A DNA stretch of 64,000 nt from Incurvaria masculella (Eukaryota > Arthropoda > Insecta > Lepidoptera > Incurvariidae), in the NCBI GenBank assembly GCA_946894095.1, contig OX335645.2, positions 21,661,001 through 21,725,000 on the forward strand, read 5' to 3'. Shown here piece by piece: positions 12,401 to 27,400 of the stretch (position 1 is the first letter of the stretch; each line of letters opens with the position of its first letter). A model generated the notes under the pieces. It searched no databases. It was not told the DNA's origin and was given only the letters and a program-made list of their open reading frames with translations. The position numbers were made by a program, and so were the translations under genes.

Positions 12401-15400
12401 AACGTGTCAAGAAACTACCTCATGAATGACACGGTGTGCTGTGAAGTGCTCGAAGTTATCCCCGACACTGACAAAATGGTGTGCGGGATGAAGGGTGTTA
12501 CCCGTGGCCCGGAGGACCCGCCGCCGCGGCCCCCCCTCGGCCTGCTCAGTACCGACGACTTCCCGCTCGTCTACAAGTATGTTTTGGACTCAAGGCCACC
12601 TCATCCCTCGCCCACTCATCCACACCCACTCTCACCCATACGTACACCTTCTTTTTATTTGTTTGTGTTTCTATAGCTAGGAGACAATTGTGGAAGCTGA
12701 GTTTTCAGTATGCTCCTGCAACAGCAATCGCTCAAGTTACCGATTTCTGAAAACTCATTTTGTGTCGACCTTCAAATGAACACCGTTTAATATCCAGTTG
12801 GAAGTAATACGGTTCACGTCAAGCGGGGAACCAAATATCTGACACCATATTAATATCTAGCGGGACTACAGTTAACTTCCTGGTGAGAAAATTACGTGGA
12901 TCTTTGCATAAACAGCCATGAGAAGTTCTGAAGGAATATAATGATGACCACAGCACACAGTCAAATGGCCTGCAATATTCATGAGTGGAATGTCTTGAGA
13001 GTACAAAATCACTTACACACACGTAAGCAGACATGGAAAGGTCAGTACTCAAGTATTGGGGACTTGAAATGTTGTGAACTGTTGAGGAACTGTATGAAGT
13101 TGTATTAAATTTTTCAATTTAATATTCCAGCAAAAAACAAAACGATAATTTGATTGCGGACTGTAAAATAACAAAAGTTAGTCGATGCCCTCGCAGCTTG
13201 TATTGTAAGGTTTGGGACTTGAGTGCGTTGCTGCCACACTGACCTCGCTGCAGAGACGATGCCTAGCCACCAAGTCCAAACGCTAGCCCAGAACTTCAAC
13301 CCCCACAGAACGGACGACACGACTGCAGCCATGACATATATTTTAGGCTGTTTAATTTCTAGGTATCATCGTGACTCGCAAGAGCGCTCGTTATGACACC
13401 ATGATCCGTAATGATTACGACATTGTGGTTGTTTTATACTTATATCTACAAGTCTGGTTTGTCGAGGCCGAATCAGCCATCTCTGTGACGTACCCGTTTG
13501 ATGTATGTGTGAAAGAAATAAAGCAAAATCAAGTAGACGTAATTTTTTGAACAGCTCCAAGGAACAGGTGAGGATGGTAGGGTGCCTTTTTTTTAATATA
13601 CTACTCGAAATCTGGACCAGACGAAGTAAATTTTTTCAAATCATTCATCAGATCTGTTTAAAAATGCAACTTGAATAAAAAATTAAAACCTCAAACATGA
13701 ACTTGGTGAGCGAACCTGTACGTAAAAGTAGAATGCTAACTGTATATGCTGTATCAAAAGTAGCTAGACGCTTAAGAATTCTTCTAATTCTATTTATAGA
13801 TATAATACAAAGTGTATGTAAGCTAAAGAAAGAAAAACATGATACAATTCTACAAAATATACAATTGGTGCTGTTTCAAGCAGACTTTTACCACTGGTCA
13901 GTTGATATAGTCGGTGTTCTACTATATTCGTGCAATGCTACCAAAGTCATATGTTTCATGTTTGTTTGAGCTGTCCCTGTCTTTTCTTGCAAAAAAATCA
14001 CAAAAAATGCACGCACTGTTTATTTGTACCTAATATATATTTTTTTGTTATTTCAATCAAATGTTTATAAGGCCTCATTTTCATAAATTCCAGCTCCTAT
14101 AGTAAGAGTTGACTAATACCATCATTTGTGTGGCAGGAAAACTGTAGACATGAAAGGGGAAACGTATGAAGCCATTCTGGAGAAGAGTCCCGGGTTCAAT
14201 AACCCCAACTGCGTTCAGTATCTGTCGGAACTTCTGGGCGTCGCCAACATGCACTGCACCAACTTCGCCACGCTCAGGTGATTTACATTCACAGATCCTA
14301 AAAGCTATCACTACCTGCTGAAATCAACTGTTATTGTAGTTTAGTAAATAATACCCTTTAAAATATTTTAATATTGCATATCATGTTTCTTGATTTGCTA
14401 ATCACAAGATAAAATTTAATTTCTGATTGCAAATGCGGTTGATAACGATGAAATTCCAGCAAATGTTTAATCAGATGTTCAGAGCAATTTGGAAGAACCA
14501 CCGCATCTTTCAGTACAGTCATTCGACTAAATGTATTGCTCGCACCAACACTGTCTATAAGTATTTCATTGTTTAGGGGAGGATTCGCTCCGCACGAGTA
14601 CGCCATTGAGCTCCGCCAGGCACAAGCGAGCAAGTGGGCGTTCCGCTCGGTCGCCGAGGGCATCGAACACTTCAAGGCGGGCCGCCACTCCGAGGCCTTC
14701 CAGTGCCTCAACAAGGCCCTCAGCATCGACCCACGAAACGTGGAGGGACTTGTGGCGCGCGGCGCACTTTACGCAAACAGTGGCACATTCAAGAAGGCCA
14801 TAGAGGACTTTGAGACATCGCTCAAGCTCAACCCGAGCCATGCGAACGCGAGGAAGTACATGGGGGAGACCCTGGTCGCCTTGGGCCGAAGTTACGAGGA
14901 CGAGAATAAGATTGCGGAGGCTCAGAAGGCGTACGAAGACTGTCTGGCTATAATACCATTTCACGACGAGGCAAAGAACTCGCTCGAGTTCCTCAAGAGC
15001 AAAGGAGCGGTGCCAAAGCCGTTGATCGAGCCGGCGGAACTACTCCTGCCCGGACTGGCCGGAGCGAAGACGTACGAGATGAAGGAGACACTGAAGCAGC
15101 TGCTGAACCTGACGGAGAAGAAAGAAAAGAAGTCTAAGAAGAAAAAGCGCGGAAAGGGGAAGAAGAAGAGGTCCAGCAGCTCCTCGTCTTCCTCAAGCGA
15201 CTCGTCCAGCTCCAGCTCCTCCTCGGACTCGTCTTCGTCCTCCTCGGAGAGCAGTGGTAACCACAACCAGTAACTTTCTAGCTTTAATGGAATTAGCGGA
15301 TTTGTATTCAATTCAACGGTTTTATTACATTTTGAATAAAAGCTACTAAGAGCACTCTAACGACACCGTCCAAAGTCCAAACCGTGCAATAGTGAGGTAG

Positions 15401-18400
15401 CGACTAAACATTATGAAGTGGTGATCGTTGTAATTTTTATTTGTAGAGTGAGAGACTCTTTTACTTTGTACCAAAATCTTACTCAAAATCTTAGCTTTGA
15501 CTATAAAAAGGCTAATTATTTTCTATACAAATGTTACGAGACTATGAAATGTATGTATATGATATTTATATTCTTGTTTTTTTATTCTAGCTTAATGCAT
15601 CTTGGTACAGTGCCTAATCATTTTAGAATAACGGGTTCTGTCAAGTGTAATATTAGTCAGTGGAAATTAAACTCTATTCGCAATTAATTGTAGCCATCAA
15701 TGAATGTTACAGCATTATCTATTTTTGAAAATTACAGCTGGCAACCTCAGAAGGAGATCACGAACAGTAAAAATAGTGTAATATTCTTTAAACTTGATTA
15801 CAAATTCAGGTATCAGTATGAAGAATAGAGGTTGGTGCGAAACTATTTTCTTTGTTTTAAACATGGTACAAAAGGTGAATATAAACATAAACTTTTAAGA
15901 CGTCATCGCTGCTTGACGTAAAAAGGCTTCTGCCCCATATATCAACTCAACAAAAGACATGAAGAGTCGAACAGAATTAGTAAGAGTAACGGCCAAAAAA
16001 ATTAAGTGGATTTATGCTGTGATAAACTCTGCGCAAAAAACACGACCTTCATCACTAGCGTTAGTTGCACATGGTGTTCTAAGAGAGCGGTTGTTCCGAA
16101 AGTTCCCGAATTGCTATCCGTAACTACGATACCACTGGCGTCCCGAGATGATATAGTATAGTGACTCTGTTAGGGATATTTAAAGTTCTCGTCTCCTTCG
16201 GTGCTGCAATGGTCGAGTATATTGCAGACTCGGAGGGGCCGCACCGCAAGAAGAAGCGTCGATCGCGCTCGCACAACAAGCGCCAGCGGTCGCTGTCGCC
16301 GCTCAGCAAGCGCATGGCGACGCTCGGCGAGGTGGACGACGGCGGTCGGCCCACGCACAACTCGCAGTTCAACCACCCGTACGGGTACCAGCCGGCGCCG
16401 GCGGCGCCGCCGCCGCCCGCCTCCGACGAGGCGCCCGTGCGCTCTCACGCCGACATCGAGCACGAGACCAGGGTAACTCCTTCACCTCTCGCCCACGCTT
16501 CGCCCTCGTAATGCACTCTGGGGAGAAACTGAAAAAAACATCAATCATCTGCGGTTAGTTGAGTCCATTATGAAATAGTTACATACACGGCGAGTGTTTT
16601 TGAAACATAGATTCTATAGCTTCAATAAGCACATATTAGCTGGAGGAGTAAACATTTATCTGTAAACATCCGTGCATTCCTATTCATATGGTGCATTCAT
16701 ATGGTAGGTGTTTCTTATTGCATTTTATTGTTCTTTACTGGAATTTTATTGTAAAAGAAAATCACTTTTACAGAAGAAAGGGTAGAAGCTTCGCTTTTGT
16801 TGAGGGCCCCTGATCTTTTTTTTTTACACAGGCATGCTCCGCTGTGACCGTGCTGTTTGGATGTGCACCTCTTTCCCTGGGAAATGTTGATTCCATACCC
16901 TTTGGCGGCACCACTATCTTTCGCATTCATTTTTTAATAAGTTCATTGCTGATAATGAAGGAAAATGTTTGCAATTACTACTGCATGTACTACTAAAATG
17001 GTCTGGAAAGTGGAGATGACAGCATTTTTTTTAAACTTACTAGAAATTACGATTATTTGAGTGGACTCTTTGCTAAACAGCATAAACATATACATAAATT
17101 CAGAACAACAGATCAAGAATTGTTGTGCTGTTTTATATAGAAAAAAAAATCTAACAACTTTTTTTTATGAAAGTTATATGTTTTATTAATCAAAGTATTG
17201 GACATTATTAGCAATGCACTTTTGCCATTTTACTGGAAGTTTCTTGATGCCTCTGCTATAGAAATCCTGGTAATGGGAACTCTTTAAAGGCGTCCTTCGT
17301 GCGCGAGTCCGACTCGCACTTGGCCTGTTTTTTTTTACTCAATTTACGTTTGGGACATGGTTTGGCTGCCTCCCCTCTGTCCAACTAGTGCGATGGACGT
17401 TTTCGATTGTCATACAGGATCCACTTTTCATACAAGTGGCAATGCGATTCAGAGTCCCCTCATTTCTGTGCCTATTCAACAAGTTAAGACAAGCTTTGAC
17501 CCACTTTCCGAACTTTTTTACCCTTCCAATCTAACGCAAATTAATCAGTATAGTTTTATCATTTACACCGAAGGCTGCTGCTAATTCCGACGTGTTTTAT
17601 GATGAATCTGCTTCAACTACGGCTTTTTAATTCATTGTTATCGCCTTTCATCTCCGGTCGGCCACAGGGCTCATCAGTGAGATGAAAATTTCCAGAATGG
17701 AAGCGATTAAACCAAAAACGCACAGTGCGTTCACTTGCCGTTCCTGGTCCATAGACGTCGATGATATTGCATGCCGTCCGTGCTGCGTTGGTGCCACAAC
17801 GAAATTCATATTAAAAAATAATGCACAATTTTAATTTTTCCATGGTCACAGAAACGACAATGTAAAAAAAAATAAACACTGCGAAAACAAACGAATAACT
17901 GATTTTGAAAAAGGAATAGTTTCCTTATATAACGGAAAATATATGAATTTGTAATTCCTAAGTAAATAAAAGTTAATTAAGTTAAAGTCATCAGTTTGTG
18001 GAAACGATAATATCATAGGTAAGGACCTAATGTATTATTATTTATGAAGGAATTACAGAATGATTAAAGATTTTTATGGGGTTCCTCGTGTATAATTTCA
18101 TTTGAGCTTTACCTCCAATATAATATATTCTATGTAGTTATCTGAATAGTAGACCCTATTCATTGGTACTTATGGAAAATTAAAGGATCTCTAATCAATT
18201 CCTATTTTACCAACATTAGCTTTAGTTCTCTAGTAATTGTCCATATAATTTTAAAGCCAATAGTCTAACCTAATATGGAACCGGTTTACTAATTACTTAA
18301 TTTTATCTTATCAATAGCTAATGAGAACTTTATCCAAAGATGGTAAAATCCCCCTTGTGTCAGAGTAAGTGGTTTATAATGTGTTAATAAGTTTCCTCAA

Positions 18401-21400
18401 ATTTTGTTTGCGTAGCGTAACTGAAAACCAGTTGTCCTGCATTATTGAGGACGGAATCCCGGTTCGTGTTCATCTACTAACGACATGACGGTTTCCAGGT
18501 GCGCAAGTTCCTGGAGATGACTAAAGATGGCTCTGACTTTGAAGACAAGGTCCGCACCTTCCTGGAGCAGACGGCTAGGTTCAAGCGGGACCGCAAGATG
18601 CAGGAGCTCGGCGCGACCACCGCGCAGCCGCCCGACCACGACAAGGGCAAGAAACGCAAGAAGAAGGACAAGTGAGCCTTTCGTCTATTGGAACTGATTG
18701 ATGTGACGAGACTAAGGGTCAGGATGCTCTCGTGTGGACATGAATGTCATATTGTCATCGCTGCCCATATTCAACTTAGTCAATAACTAGAGCATTGCCA
18801 CAAATTTGGTTCCGCATGCCGCAATTTTAACCAAGCCTTTAATTTGAATGGCTCAGCAATTTCCATAATCAATTTACTCGAGAACAAATGTTGGTGCGGT
18901 TCGGTCGCTGGGCTTAGGCCTCTGTGTCTCCTCTTCATTCCACCGTCTTGTAGAATGGGGGTGCTGCGGCGCGCGTCGGTCGCTAAATCGAGCCACAACG
19001 AGGTGCACTCGACCACAAACTTGCGCGACAAGGTCGCGGTACGATGGGAGCACAATATAACACACCGTAACGGCAGATTGGGAGACTCGCTGATGTTCTT
19101 TTCGATATTTTCCATCGGGGGAGCACGGCTTGAACCACTTTTAACCACAACGCAGGTTGATGGATATATCATTTTCGAAAGGTAGGGAAGAAAAATGGAA
19201 AGGAATAGGTAGGAAAAGTAGCAAATAATGAAATACCGCGAAATTTAAATCTAATTGATCGCAAGATCAACCTACTGAGTGATTTTATTCAAAAGAAAAA
19301 TTAGAATATCTGTAATGGTTGCGAATAATCTGCGGTTACAGAAAAAACAAGAAAGAGTCGAAGCGCAAGAGGAAGGAGCGCGAACGCGAAGAGAAGAGGA
19401 AGGCCAAGATGGCGCGCAACTCCGGCGGAGGCGGCGGCGGCGGCGGAGGCGGCGGCGGCGGCGGCGATTTCAACATGCGTGACTTCGATCAGAACATGGG
19501 GGACAAGAAGTTCCGCGAGGCGCTCAGGTAACCCTCACCACATTTGTTCAGCCTCACCCCCTCACCCGCTCTCCTCTCTGTTGGGTGACCGAATTGTCAC
19601 AAGTTGCTTTTCTCAGTTTCCCTATTACACATTCCCAAGCGAGTTATCATAATCTGACTTTAACCAACTTTTATGCCTAGTTGATTAAACTTTTTTTATT
19701 TACTTATTCCCTAGGATGAGACAATATCTAGTCTAAAAAATACTGTAATCCATGATCATCATCGATATAGTTGTTGGTGTTGTAAAAAATACCAAGGATA
19801 TTTTTTAACACCATGCCGGTGACAATAGTCTATGTTCAGTTTTTAATCGTTTCTTTCTTGAAATATTTTTAGATGTGGAATTGCATCCTGTCACAATACA
19901 AAAACCTCTGTATTTAAATCATAACAGCGTCTTAGGCATATCAATGTCTTGTGACATCTTTTCACAATATTGCGGCAAGATTGTTATCTTTGCATCACAT
20001 AATTATGTTATAATTCTAAATTATGGTTTATAGCTCTCCAGAGCGACTTTCAGAATTACTAATTTCTGTTTTGAATTCCTTCCAATACTATTAGTGGCTT
20101 CTAATATGGGTGACAATGGCTTACGTTGTCGATTCGTAACTGGCCAAATATAATTGTCTATCCCCTGTTTTCACCACCTCCAGATACCTGAAATCCGATT
20201 GGTAACTTTCGGTTACATTGCATATTTATATGGTGTAACTGTTTCGTATGTATAAGTAGATGTGTCCTTTAAAACACTTACCCTGGCCAGGGATACCATT
20301 TATTATACAGGGTGTTCCAAAAGTCATGGATCAAACGAAAAGTGGTGATAGAGGAGGTCATTTGCAATCAATTTCACCCCATATTCTGTAGTACATTTTT
20401 CTTCAGTAAACCTCTTTCAAAGTCTAGGCATTGTTCGGAAGAAATAAATAAAAATCATAAAACATATGATTTACTATTGTAATATGAAAGTGATGATCAT
20501 GAAGTCATGTTTACTAGAAAGAAGCATAACTAGTAAGCACAAAACTTTGAAAATTTTTTTTAGAAAACAACATTTTCTTAAAAAAAAATTTTTTGTTTGA
20601 GCGGGAAGAAATTAAAAAAAAATATTTAAATTTGCTCTAACTCCTAAACCATTGAAAATGGGGTAACTACATATGGGGTGAAATTGATTGCAAATGACCT
20701 CCTCTATCACCACTTTTCGTTTGATCCATGACTTTTGGAACATCCTGTAGAACACACTAGGTAACTCAACTTTGTCCAGTGCTATTTATTGCATATTCTT
20801 TTTTGAAGGTAGGTAGGTATTTGGTATTTAGGAAAAGGAAAGAGAGATCATAAACGCGCAAGTATCTAACAGTAACCGAAAGATAACTTTGGGATTTATG
20901 TAGCTGGAGGTTGGTAAAACCGGGCGTATATAAGGCTGTCCCTAAGCCTCAGGATATTTTAGTTACACAAATAGCGAATGTGCAGGCAGGTTGTAGCATC
21001 ATGATACCCACTTAAGAGAGTCGTTACCCCTATCAATACCCCATACTACTGGCAATAACCGTTTCCAGGCTCTTAATGTTTTACTAGGTGTTTGAAATTT
21101 TGGATTCTAAAATATTAGGTTGGGGAAAAAGTTTCTTCGCATTTTTTAAGAAAATTCAAAAAATTTTTTAATATGGTTTATTTACATTTAACTAAAGTAT
21201 GTAGGTACCATTTTGTTCGATAACTTTTTGCCATCTTGTAGGTAGGGACATGATCCCATTGCTATAGAAATATTGGGACTTCTGATCAATATACCGCGAC
21301 AAGTGGTTATGGCAGTCCTCTCGTGATGTTAACCTGACACTGCCTAAAGAATTCTGAAGAGACCTAAACAGGTGTAAATCTGAAGGTGCAAGGTCAGGAC

Positions 21401-24400
21401 TATACGGCGGATGCATTAACACCTCCCAGCCAAACTCTCTTAGTTTTTGCTGAGTGGCTAAAGATGTGTGAGGTCTAGCGTAATCATGATGAAAAACCAC
21501 ACCCCTTATGTTGATTAATTCCGGCCGCTTTCTCTCAACTTCTTGCTTTAATCTCATCAGTTGTTCGCAGTAGATTTCAGAATCGATGGTCCTGCCTGGT
21601 GGTAACAGCTCATAATGAATAATGCCCTTCCAATCCCACCACACACACAGCATCACCTTGTTGCGAGTTAACCCGGGTTTCGCCACAGTCTGTGAAGCTT
21701 GACCGGCCTTTGACCACGACCTTTTTCGCACGTTCTTGTCGTACGTGATCCACTTTTCATCACCAGTTATCAGCTTCTTCAAAAATGGTTCGGTTTCATT
21801 ACGTCGTAATAAAGAATCACAAATGAGTACACGGTTCATTAGGTTTCTTTCAGTGAGCTCGTGAGGTACCCAAATATCGAGCTTTTTTGTGTACCCAGTT
21901 TTTTTCAAATGCGCCAAAACTGTTTTGTGGTCAATTCCTAGTTCTTCAGCTACGTCGTAACTACTGATATGCCGATCTTGCTCCACTTTTTCAAAAATGG
22001 CATTCATTTTATCCGTAATAGGGCGACCAGAGCGACGTGCATCTTTGACATCAAAATTTCCGGATTGAAAACGCTTAAACCAAATTTGTGCTACTCTCAC
22101 AGACACTGCACTAGGTCCATAAACATCGCAAATTTTTTTCGCGGCTTGCGTTGCATTTTTACCTTTTTTGTAGTAAAATTTTAAAATGCATCGAATTTCT
22201 TCATTAGATTCACTCATTTTGACAGTACGAAAAACAAATGAGAATCACACATTTTCCTAATTTGAATTTGGAATTATGTTCTTTAAAATTTAAACTTTCA
22301 ATGATACCAAAACCAGCCAGATACAAATAGTATAGCCAAAGAGATTTTATTACAAGTTCATACATACTATAATGCGAAAAGACTTTTTCCCCGACCTATT
22401 ATATTGTAGAAATCTATGTCTGTATGTTTTCATTGTCTTAATATACCTTTTAGATTGAAAAATATTGACTAATATTGGAAAAAGTTGTCTTTTTTTATAT
22501 TCATTTTCAATTTTTTTTTACTGAAAAATGCAGATATTCACAAAAAAAATCAAAACCTATGGACATAGAATGAAGCTTTCTCAAGTGATGAAAAAAAACT
22601 GATAAAAATCTGACAACGTTTAGGGGTAGGGAAACGTTAGGGCCTGGAAGACGATTTCGCTATTTTAATGGCAGTCGCTGTGCAAAATTGTGCCTTGGCC
22701 AATGGACAAAGAATGCATTTCTTAATAAAAAATAATCTTTGATTTCCTGCGACTTAACAACAGCCTTAATGGTATATAACATAACAGAATGAATTGATAG
22801 TTTTTAAAATTCCAAGGAATGTGACATGTATGTTTGTATAATCGACCGTGAAGCAAGGGCACATTAATTGATGAAAGAGCCCAGTAAAAAAAAACTACTT
22901 TACGAATATACTGACTGATACGAACGCAGATGAAGCGTTAAATCAATGTATGTAGGTATAATCTTAAACACTGTGTTAGTAGGAGGCAATCATTACGGGA
23001 AGAGGGACTGTAGGAGAATTCCAAATTATGGGTATACAGCCGGTGGCGAAATTGGTAGACGCAATACCCGCGAATGGTATGTTTTGCTGGTTCGGGTCCA
23101 GCCTTACAGTATATTCGTAAAGTAGTTCTTTTTACTGTGCTCTTTCTTCAATTAATGCGTCCTTGCTTCACGGTCGATTATACAGACATACATGTCACAT
23201 TCCTTGGAATAAGCGACGTACCTGCTTAGTACGAAAAAGTATATTTACTAAAGTTTTTAAAATTGTTTGCCAGTTTTTTGTAATACTATTGCTCGCCTCC
23301 AATCAAGCCAGATAGTATTTTTTTAATGTTGAGTGAGCTCTGGGGATAAAAATATTTGTATGCTTGAAATTTCATTATAAAAGCTTAAATATATTGCAAT
23401 TCTCGCGAATTATATGTAGATATCAACATAGATAACATAACTAAGTAACATAAAAATATCTTACCGAACTAAACTGCAAAACAGTAGTATTGTCAGCCTC
23501 GGTAGCTCAGTGTGCGAAGCCCTGCGATTCGATAAACTGGGGAAGCACCTCTGAGCGCAGTTAGGTTATGGTTGGGTGACCAATTTCAACCGTTGGGGCT
23601 GGCCTTGGTTCGGATTACACGTAAAACTGTAGCTCCCCTTCCTTACTTACTAGGTGGTAGGGTTAATCCCTCCCGGGTTGGTACCATCGCATTGAATGAA
23701 CAATGATCGAAGCGGCAATGAAAATAGTCTGTGTTTTCCACCCAGCTCAATGTAGCCGAGCAATATAAGGAAGGTCCTGGCATGGCACCTAGCTCCCATG
23801 TGGTGTGTTAGGCTAATATAGGATGGTCAGTTCGGTATTAGCCATCCATGTCCAGTTGCATAAAAAAAAAGTAAATAGGATTTTATGTACTCAAGTCAGT
23901 GCGATACTGAAATTCGAAACTCTCGCTATTATTTTACAGGGAGATATATCTTACTCCACCGATATTATGAATTGATCACACATCTTAACTAAATCTTTCA
24001 TTTAAATATTCCAGGTGTATTTAACATGTATTACAAATAAAAATGCCGATGCATAAAATTACTCGATGGAATGGTTCGGCAAAAATTGGGAACTTCTACA
24101 GAAGGTGAAATTGACACAGCCTTGTCATGACAACGAAGATATGAGGTGGAACTAATTGCAAACCAAAACCCAGTTTAATTTGGGAATCCGATGCCGAAGA
24201 AGAACAAAATGTATTGCCATATTTTTATTTATTTATTTCGCCAAGAGCCAATAACTCATGTCAGATTAACAAACATTTTAGTTTAGCCTTTTACATATTT
24301 TTCTATGAATGCCTAGTATTCATATATTCGTGAACTATCGGCTCTTGGTGCTCCTACACTGAAATCAATAGAGCTAAATTGGATGTATATTTACAGAAAA

Positions 24401-27400
24401 GAGCTGAAAGGCGATGAGCGGAGAAAGACTAAGAGGGACATGAGTTCCGACGGCGAATATGATCAAAAACACGGCAGCGAGAAGAGGTAATTTTTTTATA
24501 GCTTCCGACTGTCAAAATGGACATTTGTTCCATACATTTCATATCGTCGGAAGGCATACTTTGGCTCAGCCAAGTACGAGTAATCTTTATGAATCCAAGC
24601 ATAAGACTAACGAAAAGTAGTACTTTGTTAGGTCAGTTTCACACATTTTGTATAGACGAAATCTCAAAGTAGTGCAGTGTCGTCACAAAGTACTACTTTT
24701 CGTTAGTCTTAGTTTCTGTTCCGACTATTTATCTCAGAATAAGTCCGCTACACATTGTGTGTAGCGGACTTTTAAACGTGTTTTAAACGGTCTTAGACTG
24801 ATTGTCTATGATTATGCACTGAGAGTGTGGCGTCTGAAGGAGAAAAATGTGGACAGGAAATATTGACAGCCGCAGTTTACACACAGAGTATGTATTACTA
24901 TGAGTTTCACTCGCGTATTTTCTCTCTATGGCTACGCTTGGATTCTTCCTGATTTTTTTGTTGCTCTTGCGGCCCCTTTAGAATTAAGAAATGGATTCAT
25001 AAGTCGCCCGTATGCATATCAGGTCCGATATGGCCCTATTGAAAGTATCAATTTTTACTAGTTAGTTGATTAAACTATTTTGGTGCGGTCTGTATTGCAA
25101 TAAACACGTATGTATGAAAGGCAAGTATGTATTAGACCTCTTATTAACTTAGCGATCATAAGATCAGCGCTGATTTTTCTTTGCCTGGGGTGTTATAAAA
25201 TACCACATTTGAAGACATACCAAATATTTCACCTACACAGCCTCACTATAAGGTTGGTACATATGTTAAGAAACGCACATAAATATCAACACCACACTCT
25301 GCTATTACGAAAATTCTAGTAATCCTAGTTAATAAAATGTAATTCCAGGAAATGTGTCAGTTGCGCTAGCAAATTTTTTTGAGACAATTATTAGTTTGTC
25401 AATATGCCATTCGAGCTGATAAGCCAGTACACCAATCAGCCGTGAAGCCAATCGAGCTTATCGTGCAGTTTACTTAATGGGCTAATCCGATTCTGGCAGG
25501 ATTCTGGAGGAGATGCCCGACCTCGAGGAGCTAGAGTCGAAGCTGAGCGCGTACTACGCCAAGGTAGAGAAGGACGGGGCGCTCAGCGGCAAGCGAAGGG
25601 ACTCGCGTTCGCCCAGCGCCGACAAGCAGCCGCCGCCTACCGACAAGCCAAAGTGGAAGATGTCCATGACCTCCGTCAAAGATAAGTAAGTGCATCACTC
25701 TGGTTCGCGTTATCTGAGCTTGATAGCCCACAAAATAATGTCTTGTTTAAGGTGGCATTAGATGCGAGATCATGTACTGATCCTTTGATCTGAATTATAT
25801 TGTATATGCACACAGGAGAGTCCACAGGACACTTCTACTATACTATACTATACTAAACAACGCATGCTTAACCCACACTCGTTAGAAGATCTCCGCTTGC
25901 AACTTAAAACGATACTTTTTGTATAGAGCTGGACATGGATGGCAAACCTACTGTCGACACCCCACCTGTAAAGGACCTCGGCAACATTGAACTCTACGGA
26001 AAACTAGGTCTATTTTCACTGCCGCTTCAGCGGTCACGCACCCTGAAACGAACTGCCTCTAAGGATTATTGTTATAATAGGCATATTGCTTATTTGCAGT
26101 CCCACTTTTTTTTTATAAAAAAAATTACAAACTGCCATAATAAATATGGATTTGCCTTGTTTGTTGTGTTTCAGGATAAAGAAAAAAGAAAACAGTAACA
26201 GCAAGTCTGGTTACAAGGAGCGCTACGCCTTTGATGACAGTTCTGATGACTCTCGCGAAAACGATAAATCCAGAAAGGTAAGATGTTTCTCGATGACAGC
26301 AATCAACCGCCCTGTTCCGTCTTGTATGACTTCAAAATTGATTAATAAATTTTGCATCACACCGCACCAGATATATTGACTGGATGCGCGAGTTCCAATG
26401 GTTTGAACTTTCTGGCAGGCTAAACGGTTCATTGTAGCAATTGCAAACTGCTTAGTTGTAGCTTTGACTATTGGGTTGATCGTTCTCATACATCGTCTCA
26501 CACATTAGCATAAAACGAGGTATTACTGTACAGACAAACCAGTCGTAAGTCTCGTTCATTATTGTTGTAATGGCCTAGTTTTGAACATAAATATCTGCTA
26601 ATGTCCTGGCATGGTACAAGGGCACTATTGACATGAATTTTTCATATAGAATCCTTTTTGTGTGCCAAAACATGATGAGCGATGATGGACATGGGTGCCT
26701 ACTAACACACAACTACAGTCGTGATCTTGACCCAATACACCACATCATAGATTATTGATTGAGACGTTCCCCTGTCCAATCTTAACTGGGCCGGTGCTCA
26801 GAATTCACATGGACAGTCTACGACCTGTATAATGTGGAGTTGCTCTCAAACCATTAGTTCAGATTTTTTATAGACTAGCTACAAGTACACATAATGAAGG
26901 AAAATAAACGAAAAAACGTGGCATGTGCATTGACAGCTGTCTCCACTGAGCGGCGACAAGAATGTGTCGGTGCGTCGCGCGATGGCACTGAAAGAGCCGC
27001 CGCCGCTGACGTCGGTGCCGCCGCCCAAGCGGGAGCCGGAACCACCCGGAACTGAGGACATTCCGCACCCACCTGTTAGTATACTCCTGAACCAACTCTG
27101 TGAGCTCAGGCAGTCGACTGTGATAATAAAAAGCACTGGCTTCGTTGCGCCATCCTCTTGCTCCTGTGTAAGTTCCTCGTAGTCTTGGCAGCTCCTTGGT
27201 ATGGAACTGTCTGCGGAAGAATGCTTTTCCTCATACCTACAACTTGAGAATAGCAAACCTAATTGAAACAATCTTACAGTGTCTCGTTGAGCGTGGTTTC
27301 GCCAGCTTTAGGTGAAAGCGGGACCGCAGCTTGGTTTGGTATTTTTACAAAGAATGAATCATTGATTACGGCGGAAACGACACGATTTCCTTGTATATCT

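Noticed and set aside
14961..15311. Acidic minus-strand frame (116 aa)
   Set aside because: Antisense shadow of the TTC14 Lys/Ser tract.
21192..22217. Host-domesticated (SETMAR-like) transposase
   Set aside because: It lies within complete inverted repeats and TA duplications with no fused host exon, so it is an ordinary mariner.
23039..23109. Functional tRNA gene
   Set aside because: No U33, short variable arm, unpaired acceptor stem, and it lies inside a repeat.
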